Assembly: GCA_031430695.1 (NCBI GenBank)
Contig: JANPBZ010000113.1
Coordinates: 1 to 54,385, forward strand
Reading direction: 5' to 3'
DNA: 54,385 nucleotides
Origin: JAENVT01 sp031430695
GTDB lineage: Bacteria > Actinomycetota > Acidimicrobiia > Acidimicrobiales > Ilumatobacteraceae
Shown here: piece after piece, positions 35,838 through 43,533 of the stretch
Position numbering within the stretch: the stretch's first letter is position 1
How the letters are laid out: each line of letters opens with the position of its first letter
The notes under the pieces: generated by a model
The model's input: the letters and a program-made list of their open reading frames with translations, nothing else
Databases searched by the model: none
What the model was told of the DNA's origin: nothing
Made by a program: the position numbers and the translations under genes

Positions 35838-35989
35838 AATCCGGGTTATCAGCGTTGCCACACCGGCGGGCACGGCGGCCGTTTCACCGAAGAACAGTTC
35901 ACCCGCTTCGAACATCCCGAGATCGGCGGTTGTACCTGATCTCGCGATCGAGTGTTGACCCTGTGCATGCATAACGCTGCTCCTGATGC

Positions 35990-36001
35990 TAGATTGCAGG
36001 C
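35990..36001 (+). promoter_or_regulatory. probable leaderless promoter of vapBC
   Basis: TAGATT at 35990-35995 sits six bases before the vapB ATG, the spacing of a leaderless actinobacterial promoter. TTGACC at 35955-35960 is too far upstream (29 bases) to serve as its -35. No ribosome binding site precedes the ATG. Autorepression by the VapB ribbon-helix-helix protein at this site is expected from family behaviour only. Confidence 0.35.
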
Positions 36002-36232
36002 ATGCCGGTTGCCGTCACGATACGCAATGTCCCTGACCAGGTACGCAACGAGCTCGCCTCACGGGCGGCAGCCAAAGGTTGGTCGCTGCAGGAGTTCCTA
36101 CTGTCCGAGCTGATCGTCCTCAGCGAACGACCCAACAACGCCGAACTGCTTGCTCGAGCGCGGCAGCGATTGACCGAACCGGGACCCACGGTCGAGCAGA
36201 TCCTGAAGGCGCGCTACGAAGACCGTCGATGA
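36002..36232 (+). CDS. vapB: VapB/FitA-like ribbon-helix-helix antitoxin
   Basis: 76 residues. VAVTIRNVPDQVRNELASRA then KGWSLQEFLLSELI is the FitA/Arc-type ribbon-helix-helix DNA-binding fold. The C-terminal 30 residues (ARQRLTEPGPTVEQILKARY) form the flexible toxin-neutralising arm. The stop overlaps the vapC start by four bases (ATGA), the usual arrangement for antitoxin-first modules. Confidence 0.88.
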   Translation: MPVAVTIRNVPDQVRNELASRAAAKGWSLQEFLLSELIVLSERPNNAELLARARQRLTEPGPTVEQILKARYEDRR

Positions 36233-36621
36233 TCGTCGTCGACTCCAGCGTTCTCGTTGCCGCACTGTTGTCGGACCAGGACTTCGGTGAGTGGGCCGCG
36301 CGAGCAGTCGCCGATAAACAACTCGGTGCACCATCAGTCGCCGCGTTCGAGAGTGCCAATATCATTCGCCGGCATGCTGCAGCCGGGCTCGTACCCGCTC
36401 GACTGGCCGAAGCCGCACATCGCGACCTCGCCCTGCTGACCGTCGAGTACTGGCCGTACCACGCGGTCGCCGCTCGTTGCTGGGAGTTGCGGTACAACCT
36501 CACCATCTACGACGCGTCGTTCGTCGCGATGGCCGAGGCAACTCGGTCGCCGCTGTACACCCTCGATCAGCGACTGGCGGCAGCCACCGGGCCAACCTGT
36601 GAATTCATCACGCCGGGCTGA
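36229..36621 (+). CDS. vapC: VapC PIN-domain ribonuclease toxin
   Basis: 130 residues. PIN-domain acidic residues: Asp5 in MIVVDSSVLVAALL, Glu in AAFESANIIRRH (about 42), and Asp in LTIYDASFVAMAEATRSPLY (about 97) with a final Asp in TLDQRLA. The family cuts tRNA or rRNA when freed from VapB. All four acidic positions are present, so it looks active. Downstream lies a patch with degraded genes and inverted repeats. Confidence 0.88.
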   Translation: MIVVDSSVLVAALLSDQDFGEWAARAVADKQLGAPSVAAFESANIIRRHAAAGLVPARLAEAAHRDLALLTVEYWPYHAVAARCWELRYNLTIYDASFVAMAEATRSPLYTLDQRLAAATGPTCEFITPG

Positions 36622-36780
36622 GTTCGGCAGCAAGGTGGGATGAATGGGGGCAAATTCTCCGCTAGATCTAGTGGTCTCCAGTTGAGCGGCGACACGATTT
36701 GATGGCGACTTTCAGTTGCCAACCCGCTCCCGATCAGGTCATTCGGCGCCACCGGTTGTGGTCCGAGTGTTTGCGGCTCA

Positions 36781-36824
36781 TCGGAGTGTCTCCGGCGCAC
36801 CCGGGGTGCACGGAAACACTCCGA
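36781..36824. repeat. 44-base imperfect palindrome (copy A of a dispersed pair)
   Basis: The arms TCGGAGTGT (36781-36789) and ACACTCCGA (36816-36824) pair over nine bases; TCCG/CGGA (36791-36794 with 36811-36814) and a GCACC/GGTGC inner stem continue it. The element aligns without gaps to 51645-51688 at 29 of 44 positions, keeping GAGTGTCT, CACCCGGG and GAAACACTC. A partial direct echo (CCGAGTGTTTGCGG) starts at 36763. It lies in a non-coding part of the 36,622-37,288 gap; the rest of that gap holds only the frameshifted gene listed next. Confidence 0.6.
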
Positions 36825-36870
36825 CGGAGGCCAGGCCGCTCCGAACTGCCGATCGGCGCGAAACGGATGA

Positions 36871-37154
36871 TCAACTCCTCGCGAACCCGCGACGGCTCAG
36901 TCCCCAGAGTGAGGCAAGAATCGCCCACACACCTCCGACAGTCACGAGAATTGCCGACGAGCCCAGTAACCCGATCACGATCATGTCGACCGCTGCGAGC
37001 CATGGCAGCGTCAGGGCACACCCGTCATTGGCAAAATCGGCGGCCTTGCGGACCGTCTGCGGGTCGATACCGTCGAGCCGGCGTTGAACGGCTCATGTGG
37101 ATCCGCTCGCCAACGACCCTGCTCATCAACGGCCACATGCCAGTTTGTCTCCAT
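36871..37154 (-). pseudogene. frameshifted small membrane-protein gene
   Basis: On the minus strand the peptide METNWHVAVDEQGRWRADPH (from ATG at 37154) continues in another frame from about 37092 as RRLDGIDPQTVRKAADFAND and then a hydrophobic helix (MIVIGLLGSSAILVTVGGVW) ending at TGA 36871-36873. Joining the frames near 37092 gives one plausible protein of about 94 residues with one membrane helix; each part has high GC at third codon positions. No family is recognised. A sequencing slip could explain the shift as well as decay. Confidence 0.4.
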
Positions 37155-37288
37155 GGAAGGTGAACGGTTGGTGAGCCGATCATGATCTTCCGGTGAGTGG
37201 TCTTGAGTGTGCTCACCCGAGCGGCGCAGAACTGCCTGATCCATGCGCTCGGTGAGGAACCGTCGGTCAGCCGTTGTGAGCGGAGTTC

Positions 37289-37519
37289 GTGCCCGCGTTG
37301 AGCAACTACCCTGCCTTGCGAATGGCGAGCGAACCTCGATCACTGACCGACGGTGTGATGTCCTTGCGAGGCGCGTCCTTCGTCGCCTTTATCACCTTGG
37401 TCCTGTTCGGATGGATCGCGACGGTGATCGGACGGAGTCGCAACCTAGGGCTTGCAGCGGGCGGAGTTGTCTTGCTGCTCCTGGCCGTGGTTCTGTTAGT
37501 CCGACGAACTCGCAGGTAG
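37289..37519 (+). CDS. hypothetical small membrane protein
   Basis: 76 residues, GTG start (ATG at 37322 possible). Two hydrophobic helices, FVAFITLVLFGWIATVIG and LGLAAGGVVLLLLAVVLLV, are joined by a short basic loop and followed by an Arg-rich end. The charge pattern suits a helical hairpin. No ribosome binding site or homologue is recognised and it lies in a patch with decayed genes, so it may not be expressed. Confidence 0.4.
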   Translation: MPALSNYPALRMASEPRSLTDGVMSLRGASFVAFITLVLFGWIATVIGRSRNLGLAAGGVVLLLLAVVLLVRRTRR

Positions 37520-37564
37520 CGCATATCTGCCAGTGGGTCTCGGCACCTCTCAGAAGCCGGCGGA

Positions 37565-37616
37565 CGAACTGGGCAGCCCCAGAACCGTACGTCGCGTTCT
37601 GGGCGTGCCCAGTTCG
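37565..37616. repeat. 52-base inverted repeat (19 paired bases, 10-base loop)
   Basis: CGAACTGGGCA (37565-37575) pairs fully with TGCCCAGTTCG (37606-37616); after a two-by-two mismatch, CCCAGAAC (37578-37585) pairs with GTTCTGGG (37596-37603); the loop is CGTACGTCGC. No T-run follows on either side, so it is not a classic terminator. It is unrelated in sequence to the 44-base palindromes. Confidence 0.6.
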
Positions 37617-37855
37617 ACGATGGCGGATCGCCGACGATCGATCGCGCTGTGCCTGCCGACGTGGGCGCGGGAACTGAGAGGGATTCGCCCGTAGGACCGT
37701 TCCACCTGTCGCCGCGACATGTGCACCTGTCGAGCCAGAAAATGTATGGGCAGGCCGAGAGTGCGGTCCACTCGATCGCAAATGGAGTGAGCGGATTGGG
37801 CCGAATACTCCCCCATCATCTCACCTTGCTGCCGAACTCACGCCGGGCTGAAGAC
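37617..37855. other. intergenic sequence, no gene recognised
   Basis: Between the inverted repeat and the stop of the DUF2461 gene no reading frame with convincing protein character was found on either strand. With the repeat included the gap from 37,520 is 336 bases. Confidence 0.5.
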
Positions 37856-38536
37856 CTAGAGCGGGCCGAAGCGAGCCAGCGCGCCTTCGTCTGGCGCGAG
37901 GGTCGACGGACCGACATGCGCGTCGAGCCAGGCATTCATCGGCGCAGCAGCATCCCAGGTGTCACGCACTCGCTTCACCACTGCCTTCGTCTGCATCCAT
38001 CCCGCCGGCTTCCAATGTCGAGTTCCGACGAGACCCTTCAACCGCAGCAACTCAATTCGCGGGTGATCTCTCGCGTACCCGCGCGGCGCAGTCTTCAACG
38101 AACTGATCGCCGTGAACTCGAGGCCCTTCTTGCGCAGGGCGTCGGTGACCGCAACGATCTCGGCGCCGATCGCATCGCTGTCGAGAGCCTGACGAAACCG
38201 ATCGAGTTGGTCGCCGGCCATGTCGTAGTAACCGGCGCCGGCGAGGATCCCAGTCGACGAGAACTGCACGTAGAACCCTGCTCCACCTTGTGACTCCCCA
38301 TACGCACCGATGTGGTCCTTGTACGGCGTCTTGTCCTTGGAGAAGCGCACGTCCTTGTGAGGACGGAAAACGTGGAAGGGCCCGTGGTCGGCGAGCTCGT
38401 CGAGCAGGGCCAACATCGGTGCCCGGACAGCTCGTTCGAAGACCGGCTTGTTGGCCAGCCAATACGTGCGCGAGTTGTCGGCGATCAGTCCTTCGTAGAA
38501 CCGGATCGCCTCGTCGGGAAAGCCTGTGAACGCCAT
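37856..38536 (-). CDS. DUF2461 family protein
   Basis: 226 residues. FTGFPDEAIRFYEGLIADNS, WLANKPVFERAVRAPMLALL, VFRPHKDVRFSKDKTPYKDH and GAGFYVQFSSTGILAGAGYY are the landmarks of the DUF2461/TIGR02453 family, found widely in bacteria and fungi without a known activity. Length is normal and the frame is intact. It diverges from the FGGY kinase gene with 48 bases between the starts. Confidence 0.88.
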   Translation of the reverse strand: MAFTGFPDEAIRFYEGLIADNSRTYWLANKPVFERAVRAPMLALLDELADHGPFHVFRPHKDVRFSKDKTPYKDHIGAYGESQGGAGFYVQFSSTGILAGAGYYDMAGDQLDRFRQALDSDAIGAEIVAVTDALRKKGLEFTAISSLKTAPRGYARDHPRIELLRLKGLVGTRHWKPAGWMQTKAVVKRVRDTWDAAAPMNAWLDAHVGPSTLAPDEGALARFGPL

Positions 38537-38584
38537 CGTCGCGACTGTAGGGGCAGCCGACGGTGCCGTAATAGTGTCGCTGCC

Positions 38585-40012
38585 GTGACCGTGTTGGCGA
38601 TCGATCAGGGCACGTCGGCAACCAAGGCGGTCGTGGTCACCGACGACGGCGAAGTGCTGTCGCTGGCCGAAGCAGCGATCGAGGTTCGAGCGTCGTCAGA
38701 TGGCGCAGTCGAGCTCGACCCGGAGGAGCTGTGGGACAGCGTGATTGCGGCCGGCACCGAGGCGTTGACTGCCGCCGGGCATCCGAGTCTGACCGCGATC
38801 GGTCTGGCCAACCAGGGTGAGACAGTGATGGCTTGGGATCGATCGACGGGTACACCGAACGGACCGGCAATCGTCTGGCAGGATCGTCGCTCCGAGGTCG
38901 TATGCGAGCGCCTCCGCGATCACGCCGGATTTCTCGCCGAACACACCGGCCTCGAACTCGACCCGTACTTCGTCGCCCCGAAGCTCGTGTGGCTGCGCGA
39001 GCAGGTCGGCGTCGGGCCGACGATCACGACCACCGACGCGTGGATGCTGCACCGAATGAGCGGAGCATTCGCGACCGATGTGGCGACCGCCGGAAGATCG
39101 CTGCTGCTCGAACTCGACACTGGAGAGTGGAGCGATCGCGCCTGCGAGATATTCGGTATCGATCCGACGACGCTGCCCACCATCGTCGGCAATGCCCAAC
39201 CTCTCGGCGATTGCTCATTGTTCGGAGGCTCGGCGCCCGTCACCGGAACCTGTGTCGATCAGCAAGCCGCGCTGTTCGCCGAGCACTGCCACGATGCAGG
39301 CGAAGCCAAGTGCACCTATGGGACGGGTGCCTTCATGTTGGCCTGCACTGGCGACAAGCCCACCCGATCGAGAAACGGTCTGGTCGGGTGCCCGGCATGG
39401 CGGATCGGCGAGCGACTGACGTACTGCCTCGACGGCCAGGTGTACACCGTGGGCGCGGCGGTCACCTGGCTGATCGACATGGGCATCATGTCCGAGCCCG
39501 CCGACCTCGATCGGCTCGGCGCCTCGGTCGACGGAACCGGCGGCGTCACCTTCGTCCCCGCACTCGCAGGTTTGGCCGCGCCATATTGGAAACCGCAGGC
39601 CAAGGCTTCGTTCACCGGCATGACGCTGGGTACCGCACGAGGCCACCTGGTTCGTGCCGCGATCGAGGGAATCGCGGCTCAGGTCGCCCTGCTTGCCCAG
39701 GCCGCCGGGCACGACCTGGGCTCGCCGCTGACCCGCCTGCGTGTTGACGGCGGGCTGACGCGCAGTCGCGTGCTGCTGCAGACCCAGGCCGATCTGCTGC
39801 AAGCTCCCGTCGAGGTCTACCCCTCGCCGCACGCCACCGCCCTCGGCGTCGCCGCCTTCGCCGATCTGGGCGCCAACCCAACCTCACAGGACCAGCTCAG
39901 CTCCGCAGTGTGGCGCCCAGATGTCGTGGTGGAACCGCGGATCGGGGCCGATGAGGCCGCCGAGCGCCTGGCCGCGTGGCAACGGGTCGCGGCAGCGACG
40001 ATGAACCTGTGA
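38585..40012 (+). CDS. FGGY-family carbohydrate kinase, glycerol kinase-like
   Basis: 475 residues, GTG start with TAATAG ten bases upstream (possible leaderless -10). The phosphate-1 loop AIDQGTSATKAVVV, the substrate region ANQGETVMAWDRSTG then IVWQDRRS, the loop TYGTGAFMLACTG, and adenosine motif LRVDGGLTRSRVLLQTQADL match GlpK. It is slightly shorter than typical GlpK (about 500). The following genes encode a GlpA-like dehydrogenase and a disulfide-reductase-fold partner with four-base overlaps, so glycerol or a related polyol is the likely substrate. Confidence 0.85.
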   Translation: MTVLAIDQGTSATKAVVVTDDGEVLSLAEAAIEVRASSDGAVELDPEELWDSVIAAGTEALTAAGHPSLTAIGLANQGETVMAWDRSTGTPNGPAIVWQDRRSEVVCERLRDHAGFLAEHTGLELDPYFVAPKLVWLREQVGVGPTITTTDAWMLHRMSGAFATDVATAGRSLLLELDTGEWSDRACEIFGIDPTTLPTIVGNAQPLGDCSLFGGSAPVTGTCVDQQAALFAEHCHDAGEAKCTYGTGAFMLACTGDKPTRSRNGLVGCPAWRIGERLTYCLDGQVYTVGAAVTWLIDMGIMSEPADLDRLGASVDGTGGVTFVPALAGLAAPYWKPQAKASFTGMTLGTARGHLVRAAIEGIAAQVALLAQAAGHDLGSPLTRLRVDGGLTRSRVLLQTQADLLQAPVEVYPSPHATALGVAAFADLGANPTSQDQLSSAVWRPDVVVEPRIGADEAAERLAAWQRVAAATMNL

Positions 40013-41382
40013 GCAGCAGCGATACCGACGGTGACACGATCTACGACGTCGTCGTCGTGGGCGGAGGCGTGGTTGGGTGCGCCGTGGCTCGACTGCTCTC
40101 ACATCACGATCTCTCCATCGCGCTCCTCGAGGCCGGGCCCGACATCGGCGCGGGGACGAGCAAGGCGAACACGGCCATTCTGCACACCGGCTTCGACGCG
40201 ACGCCTGGGTCGATCGAGGCGCGTCTCGTCGCCCGCGGGTATGCACTGTTGCGCGAGTACGCGCCGTCGGTAGGCATTTCGATCGAAGAGGTCGGCGCCT
40301 TGCTGGTTGCGTGGGACGACGAGCAGGCGGCGGCTCTCGCCAACATCGATTCGAAGGCCAAGGCCAACGGCTACCGGCACACCCAGATCGTGGATCGCAC
40401 CACGGTGTACGAGAACGAGCCGCACCTCGGCCCGGGAGCAACCGGCGGGATGATCGTTCCCGACGAACACATCATCGATCCGTGGTCGACCCCGCTGGCA
40501 TTTGCATACGAGGCGATAGCAAATGGCGCATCGGTAGTCGTGAATCGCGACGCAGCAACGTGCAGGCCGGGCCCCGACATCACCACGATCACCCCCACCG
40601 ATGGACAACGAATCCGCACTCGATTCGTCGTCAATGCCGCCGGTCTCCGTGGCGATGAACTGCACCGCTCGCTCGGGCTCGATGGGTTCACGATCCGGCC
40701 GCGCCGCGGTGAGCTGATCGTGTTCGACAAGCTCGCCCGATCGCTGTTGAACGGCACCGTGCTTCCGGTGCCGACATCACACACCAAGGGCGTGCTCGTC
40801 GCCCCCACCGTGTTCGGCAATGTGATGCTCGGACCGACGGCCGACGACATCGACGACAAGAACGCGACAGGTTCGACACGCGGCGGCATCGACAGCCTGA
40901 TCGAGAAGGGGCGGCGAATACTTCCCGCGCTGATCGATGAAGAAGTGACCGCTGTGTACGCGGGACTCCGGGCCGCCACCGAGCACAGTGACTACCAGAT
41001 CAGCCACGAAGCCGATCTGCGGTACGTGTGCCTGGGCGGCATCCGCTCAACGGGTCTGACTGCGGCGATGGCGCTGGCCGAAGAAGCGCTCGCCAGATTG
41101 GTCGAGTGCGGGCTCACCGCCAGTCGCAAGGAGGAGCTCCGCGAGATCCGTATGACGCCCCTCGGTGAGGTCGGTGAACGGCCATACCAACGTGGAGGAC
41201 AGATCGTTTGCCACTGCGAACGGGTGACTGTCGGAGAGGTGACAGCGGCGTGTACCGCTGCGGTTCCTGCGGTCGACTTCGACGGACTGCGTCGGCGCAC
41301 ACGAGTGTTGGCCGGACGCTGCCAGGGCTTCTACTGCCAGGCCGAACTGTGCAAGCTCACTGGATGGAGCGTGGCGCCGTGA
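40009..41382 (+). CDS. FAD-dependent glycerol-3-phosphate dehydrogenase-like protein (GlpA type) with BFD-like [2Fe-2S] domain
   Basis: 457 residues from GTG at 40009. FAD loop DVVVVGGGVVGCAVARLL (about 13-30), a DAO-type substrate domain (SKANTAILHTGFDATPGS, VPDEHIIDPWSTPLAFAYEA), and a C-terminal Cys set CHCERVTV (about 401-408) and GRCQGFYCQ (about 436-444) typical of the BFD-like [2Fe-2S] domain of GlpA/opine-oxidase proteins. Its four-base overlaps link it to the kinase before and the oxidoreductase after. No GlpC gene is present, so the electron acceptor is open. Confidence 0.82.
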   Translation: MSSSDTDGDTIYDVVVVGGGVVGCAVARLLSHHDLSIALLEAGPDIGAGTSKANTAILHTGFDATPGSIEARLVARGYALLREYAPSVGISIEEVGALLVAWDDEQAAALANIDSKAKANGYRHTQIVDRTTVYENEPHLGPGATGGMIVPDEHIIDPWSTPLAFAYEAIANGASVVVNRDAATCRPGPDITTITPTDGQRIRTRFVVNAAGLRGDELHRSLGLDGFTIRPRRGELIVFDKLARSLLNGTVLPVPTSHTKGVLVAPTVFGNVMLGPTADDIDDKNATGSTRGGIDSLIEKGRRILPALIDEEVTAVYAGLRAATEHSDYQISHEADLRYVCLGGIRSTGLTAAMALAEEALARLVECGLTASRKEELREIRMTPLGEVGERPYQRGGQIVCHCERVTVGEVTAACTAAVPAVDFDGLRRRTRVLAGRCQGFYCQAELCKLTGWSVAP

Positions 41383-42272
41383 GCCTGGCGGATCGCAGCG
41401 TCGCGATCGTCGGTGGCGGGCCCTCTGGACTCTCGGCTGCCATCGCCTTGCGTCGCCTCGGGGTCGGCAACGTGACGGTCTACGAGCGCGAGCAGCAGGC
41501 CGGCGGGATCCCTCGGCACACCAATCACCTCGGCTTCGGGATGCTCGACCTCCATCGTCTGATGTCGGGTCCGCGCTATGCCCGAACGTTGGTCGAACGC
41601 GCCACGCGGGCAGACGTCGATCTGCGGCGCGGCGCTGCCGTGTTCTCGCTCGATGACCTCGACGCCGACGCCGTGATCCTCGCCACCGGCGTTCGCGAAC
41701 GACCCCGCGCGGCGCGGCGCGTCCCCGGTGACAGACCCTCCGGGATCTTCACCACCGGGTCGCTGCAGCAGCTGGCGATGGCCGGTCAGCGAGTTGGCAC
41801 GAAGGCGGTGATCGTCGGCGCCGAGCACGTCAGCTTCTCGGCAATCCTGACGCTGGCCCACGTCGGTTGCCGATCCGTCGCGCTGGTGACACCCCTCCCC
41901 CGCCATCAGTCGTACGCAGTGCTGAAACTTGCGGCCGCGACTGCACGCCGAGTGCCCGTGCTGACAGGTGTCGACATCGCCGAGATCCTCGGTCGACGAC
42001 GGGTGGAGCATGTCCTGTTGACCGATGGGCGCACGATCGAGTGCGACACCGTGGTGTTCACTGGCGATTGGATCCCCGACAACGAGCTGGCGCGACACAG
42101 CGGGCTGACGATGAGTCCGGCTATCAAAGGGCCGTCCGTCGACCAAGCCTTCCGAACATCTCGCGACGGTGTGTTTGCGATCGGCAACCTCGTCCACAAG
42201 GTCGCAACCGCCGACCGATGCGCGCTCGACGGTAAGGCGGTGGCCGCCGAGGTGGTGAGGTCGATATCGTGA
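41379..42272 (+). CDS. FAD/NAD(P)-dependent oxidoreductase, partner of the GlpA-like protein
   Basis: 297 residues, GTG start. FAD loop VAIVGGGPSGLSAAIALRRL, TVYEREQQAGGIPRHTNHLG, ILATGVRERPR, a weak second nucleotide loop (KAVIVGAEHVSF), and the C-terminal FAD contact GVFAIGNLVHK. It resembles the short pyridine-nucleotide oxidoreductases that sit beside GlpA/BFD proteins in Thermotoga and clostridia, where they probably pass electrons to NAD(P) or accept them. No redox-active CxxC is seen. A tRNA-Leu gene begins ten bases after its stop. Confidence 0.78.
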   Translation: MSLADRSVAIVGGGPSGLSAAIALRRLGVGNVTVYEREQQAGGIPRHTNHLGFGMLDLHRLMSGPRYARTLVERATRADVDLRRGAAVFSLDDLDADAVILATGVRERPRAARRVPGDRPSGIFTTGSLQQLAMAGQRVGTKAVIVGAEHVSFSAILTLAHVGCRSVALVTPLPRHQSYAVLKLAAATARRVPVLTGVDIAEILGRRRVEHVLLTDGRTIECDTVVFTGDWIPDNELARHSGLTMSPAIKGPSVDQAFRTSRDGVFAIGNLVHKVATADRCALDGKAVAAEVVRSIS

Positions 42273-42282
42273 CGGTCTCGCC

Positions 42283-42364
42283 GCGGGCGTGGCGAAACTG
42301 GCAGACGCGCAGGGTTTAGGTCCCTGTTCCGCAAGGAGTGTGGGTTCAAGTCCCTCCGCCCGCA
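42283..42364 (+). tRNA. tRNA-Leu (anticodon TAG)
   Basis: Acceptor arms GCGGGCG (42283-42289) and CGCCCGC (42357-42363) pair fully; discriminator A at 42364; no CCA is encoded. The anticodon stem CAGGG/CCCTG (42310-42314 with 42322-42326) holds loop TTTAGGT with TAG at 42317-42319. The long variable arm (GTTCCGCAAGGAGT region) and TTCAAGT T-loop fit class II tRNA-Leu. It reads CUA codons. One T-stem pair is a T-T mismatch. It is so close to the upstream oxidoreductase gene that it may be cut from that transcript. Confidence 0.93.
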
Positions 42365-42388
42365 CCCGCCACCACAGGCTGGGGCTTC

Positions 42389-43078
42389 ATGAAGATCGAC
42401 GTTCAGTTCAGCCCCGGCGCCAACGACTGGCCCGCACTGCGCGACGCGGTTCTGCGCGCCGAGGCTGATGGCTACGACACCACCTGGGTGTTCGATCACT
42501 TCGACGGGGCGATGCTGCACGGCGACCGGCCGATGCTCGAGTGCTTCACCCTGCTCGGCGCCCTTGCGGTGGTGACCAGCACGATCGGTCTCGGTACGTT
42601 GGTCGCCAATGTGGCCAACCGCCATCCGGCGGTGCTGGCCGCAGCCGCATCGAGCGTGCAGCGAATCTGCGATGGACGATTGACGCTCGGCCTCGGCGCC
42701 GGATCATCACCCAACAGCACATGGAGCAGCGAGCACGTTGCCCGCGGCATTTCGCTCCACGCCGATATCGCCGATCGTCACGCCGCGGTCGTCGAGCAGA
42801 TCCGCCTCGTCCGTGCGCTCCCGGAACCGACGCGAATCATCGTCGGCGTCAACAGTGTTCGACTGGCAACCATTGCCGGGCAGATCGCCGACGGCATCAA
42901 CGTGCGGATGACGAGCGAGCGGTCCCGTGAATTCGTCGACGCGGCGCGAGACGCGGCGGGAGACCGCCCGTTCGAGGTCAGCGGATGGACGTTCGAGGAC
43001 CCCGACGTCGTGCGCCAGCGGGCCGACGATTTGAAACTGGACCGTCTCATCCTGACTCGACTGGGGGCGATCACATGA
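42389..43078 (+). CDS. LLM class (luciferase-like, probably F420- or FMN-dependent) oxidoreductase
   Basis: 229 residues, shorter than the usual 280-330. MKIDVQFSPGANDWPALRDA, AEADGYDTTWVFDHFDGAML, STIGLGTLVANVANRHPAVL and RICDGRLTLGLGAGSSP are the barrel strands and loops of the bacterial luciferase-like family; HPAVLAAAASSVQRI is typical of F420-dependent members. The missing residues lie in the insertion region before the C-terminal strands. The stop overlaps the start of the decayed racemase-like gene by four bases. Confidence 0.82.
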   Translation: MKIDVQFSPGANDWPALRDAVLRAEADGYDTTWVFDHFDGAMLHGDRPMLECFTLLGALAVVTSTIGLGTLVANVANRHPAVLAAAASSVQRICDGRLTLGLGAGSSPNSTWSSEHVARGISLHADIADRHAAVVEQIRLVRALPEPTRIIVGVNSVRLATIAGQIADGINVRMTSERSREFVDAARDAAGDRPFEVSGWTFEDPDVVRQRADDLKLDRLILTRLGAIT

Positions 43079-43522
43079 AGGTCTCCGAGCTGTCGACTCC
43101 CGCACTGCTGATCGATGCCGACGCCCTCGATCACAACCTCACGACCATGGCTGCTGTGCTGCCCGGCGGCCGCCTGCGGCCGCACGTGAAGGCACACAAA
43201 TGCACATCGCTCGCCGCAGCGCAGCGTCTTCATGGCCATCGCCGGTTCACGTGCGCGACGCCGCGTGAAGTCGTCGGGATGGCTGCCGCGGGACTGGGAG
43301 ACGATCTGTTGTTGGCCAACGAAACCCTTGACCCGACGAGGTTGTCAGCGATGGCGGCGCTGCAGGATGGCCTGAAGACGCAAGGCATGGACCACGGCAA
43401 CCCATCGATCGACGGGGCGACCGTGCGTTTCCTGTCCGACCATGGCGATGCACGAGATCGCGTGGTTGGTTCGCGGCGACGATGTGATCGATCAGTGGAA
43501 GATCGATCTACGTGGCTGGTGA
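43075..43522 (+). pseudogene. D-threonine aldolase/alanine racemase-N-type gene, internally deleted and frameshifted
   Basis: The first 95 residues are a sound PLP-barrel N-terminus (STPALLIDADALDHNL, RPHVKAHKCTSLAAAQ with the PLP Lys, then RFTCATPREVVGMAAAGL). The next readable piece, TQGMDHGNPSIDGATVRFLS, belongs to the far C-terminal domain, so about 200 residues of the middle are missing. A +1 shift near 43442 then moves to the frame MHEIAWLVRGDDVIDQWKID followed by LRGW and TGA (43520-43522), the usual family end. It overlaps the LLM gene, which suggests a former two-gene operon. Confidence 0.7.
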
Positions 43523-43533
43523 GGTGGGCGGGA

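Noticed and set aside
37550..37819. Minus-strand peptide with a helix-turn-helix-like stretch (FLARQVHMSRRQVERSY).
   Set aside because: It spans the large inverted repeat, the rest of the frame is low in protein character, and no start signal is present.
39976..40008. Earlier ATG start for the GlpA-like gene.
   Set aside because: It would overlap the kinase gene by 37 bases; the GTG at 40009 gives the four-base overlap seen throughout this window.
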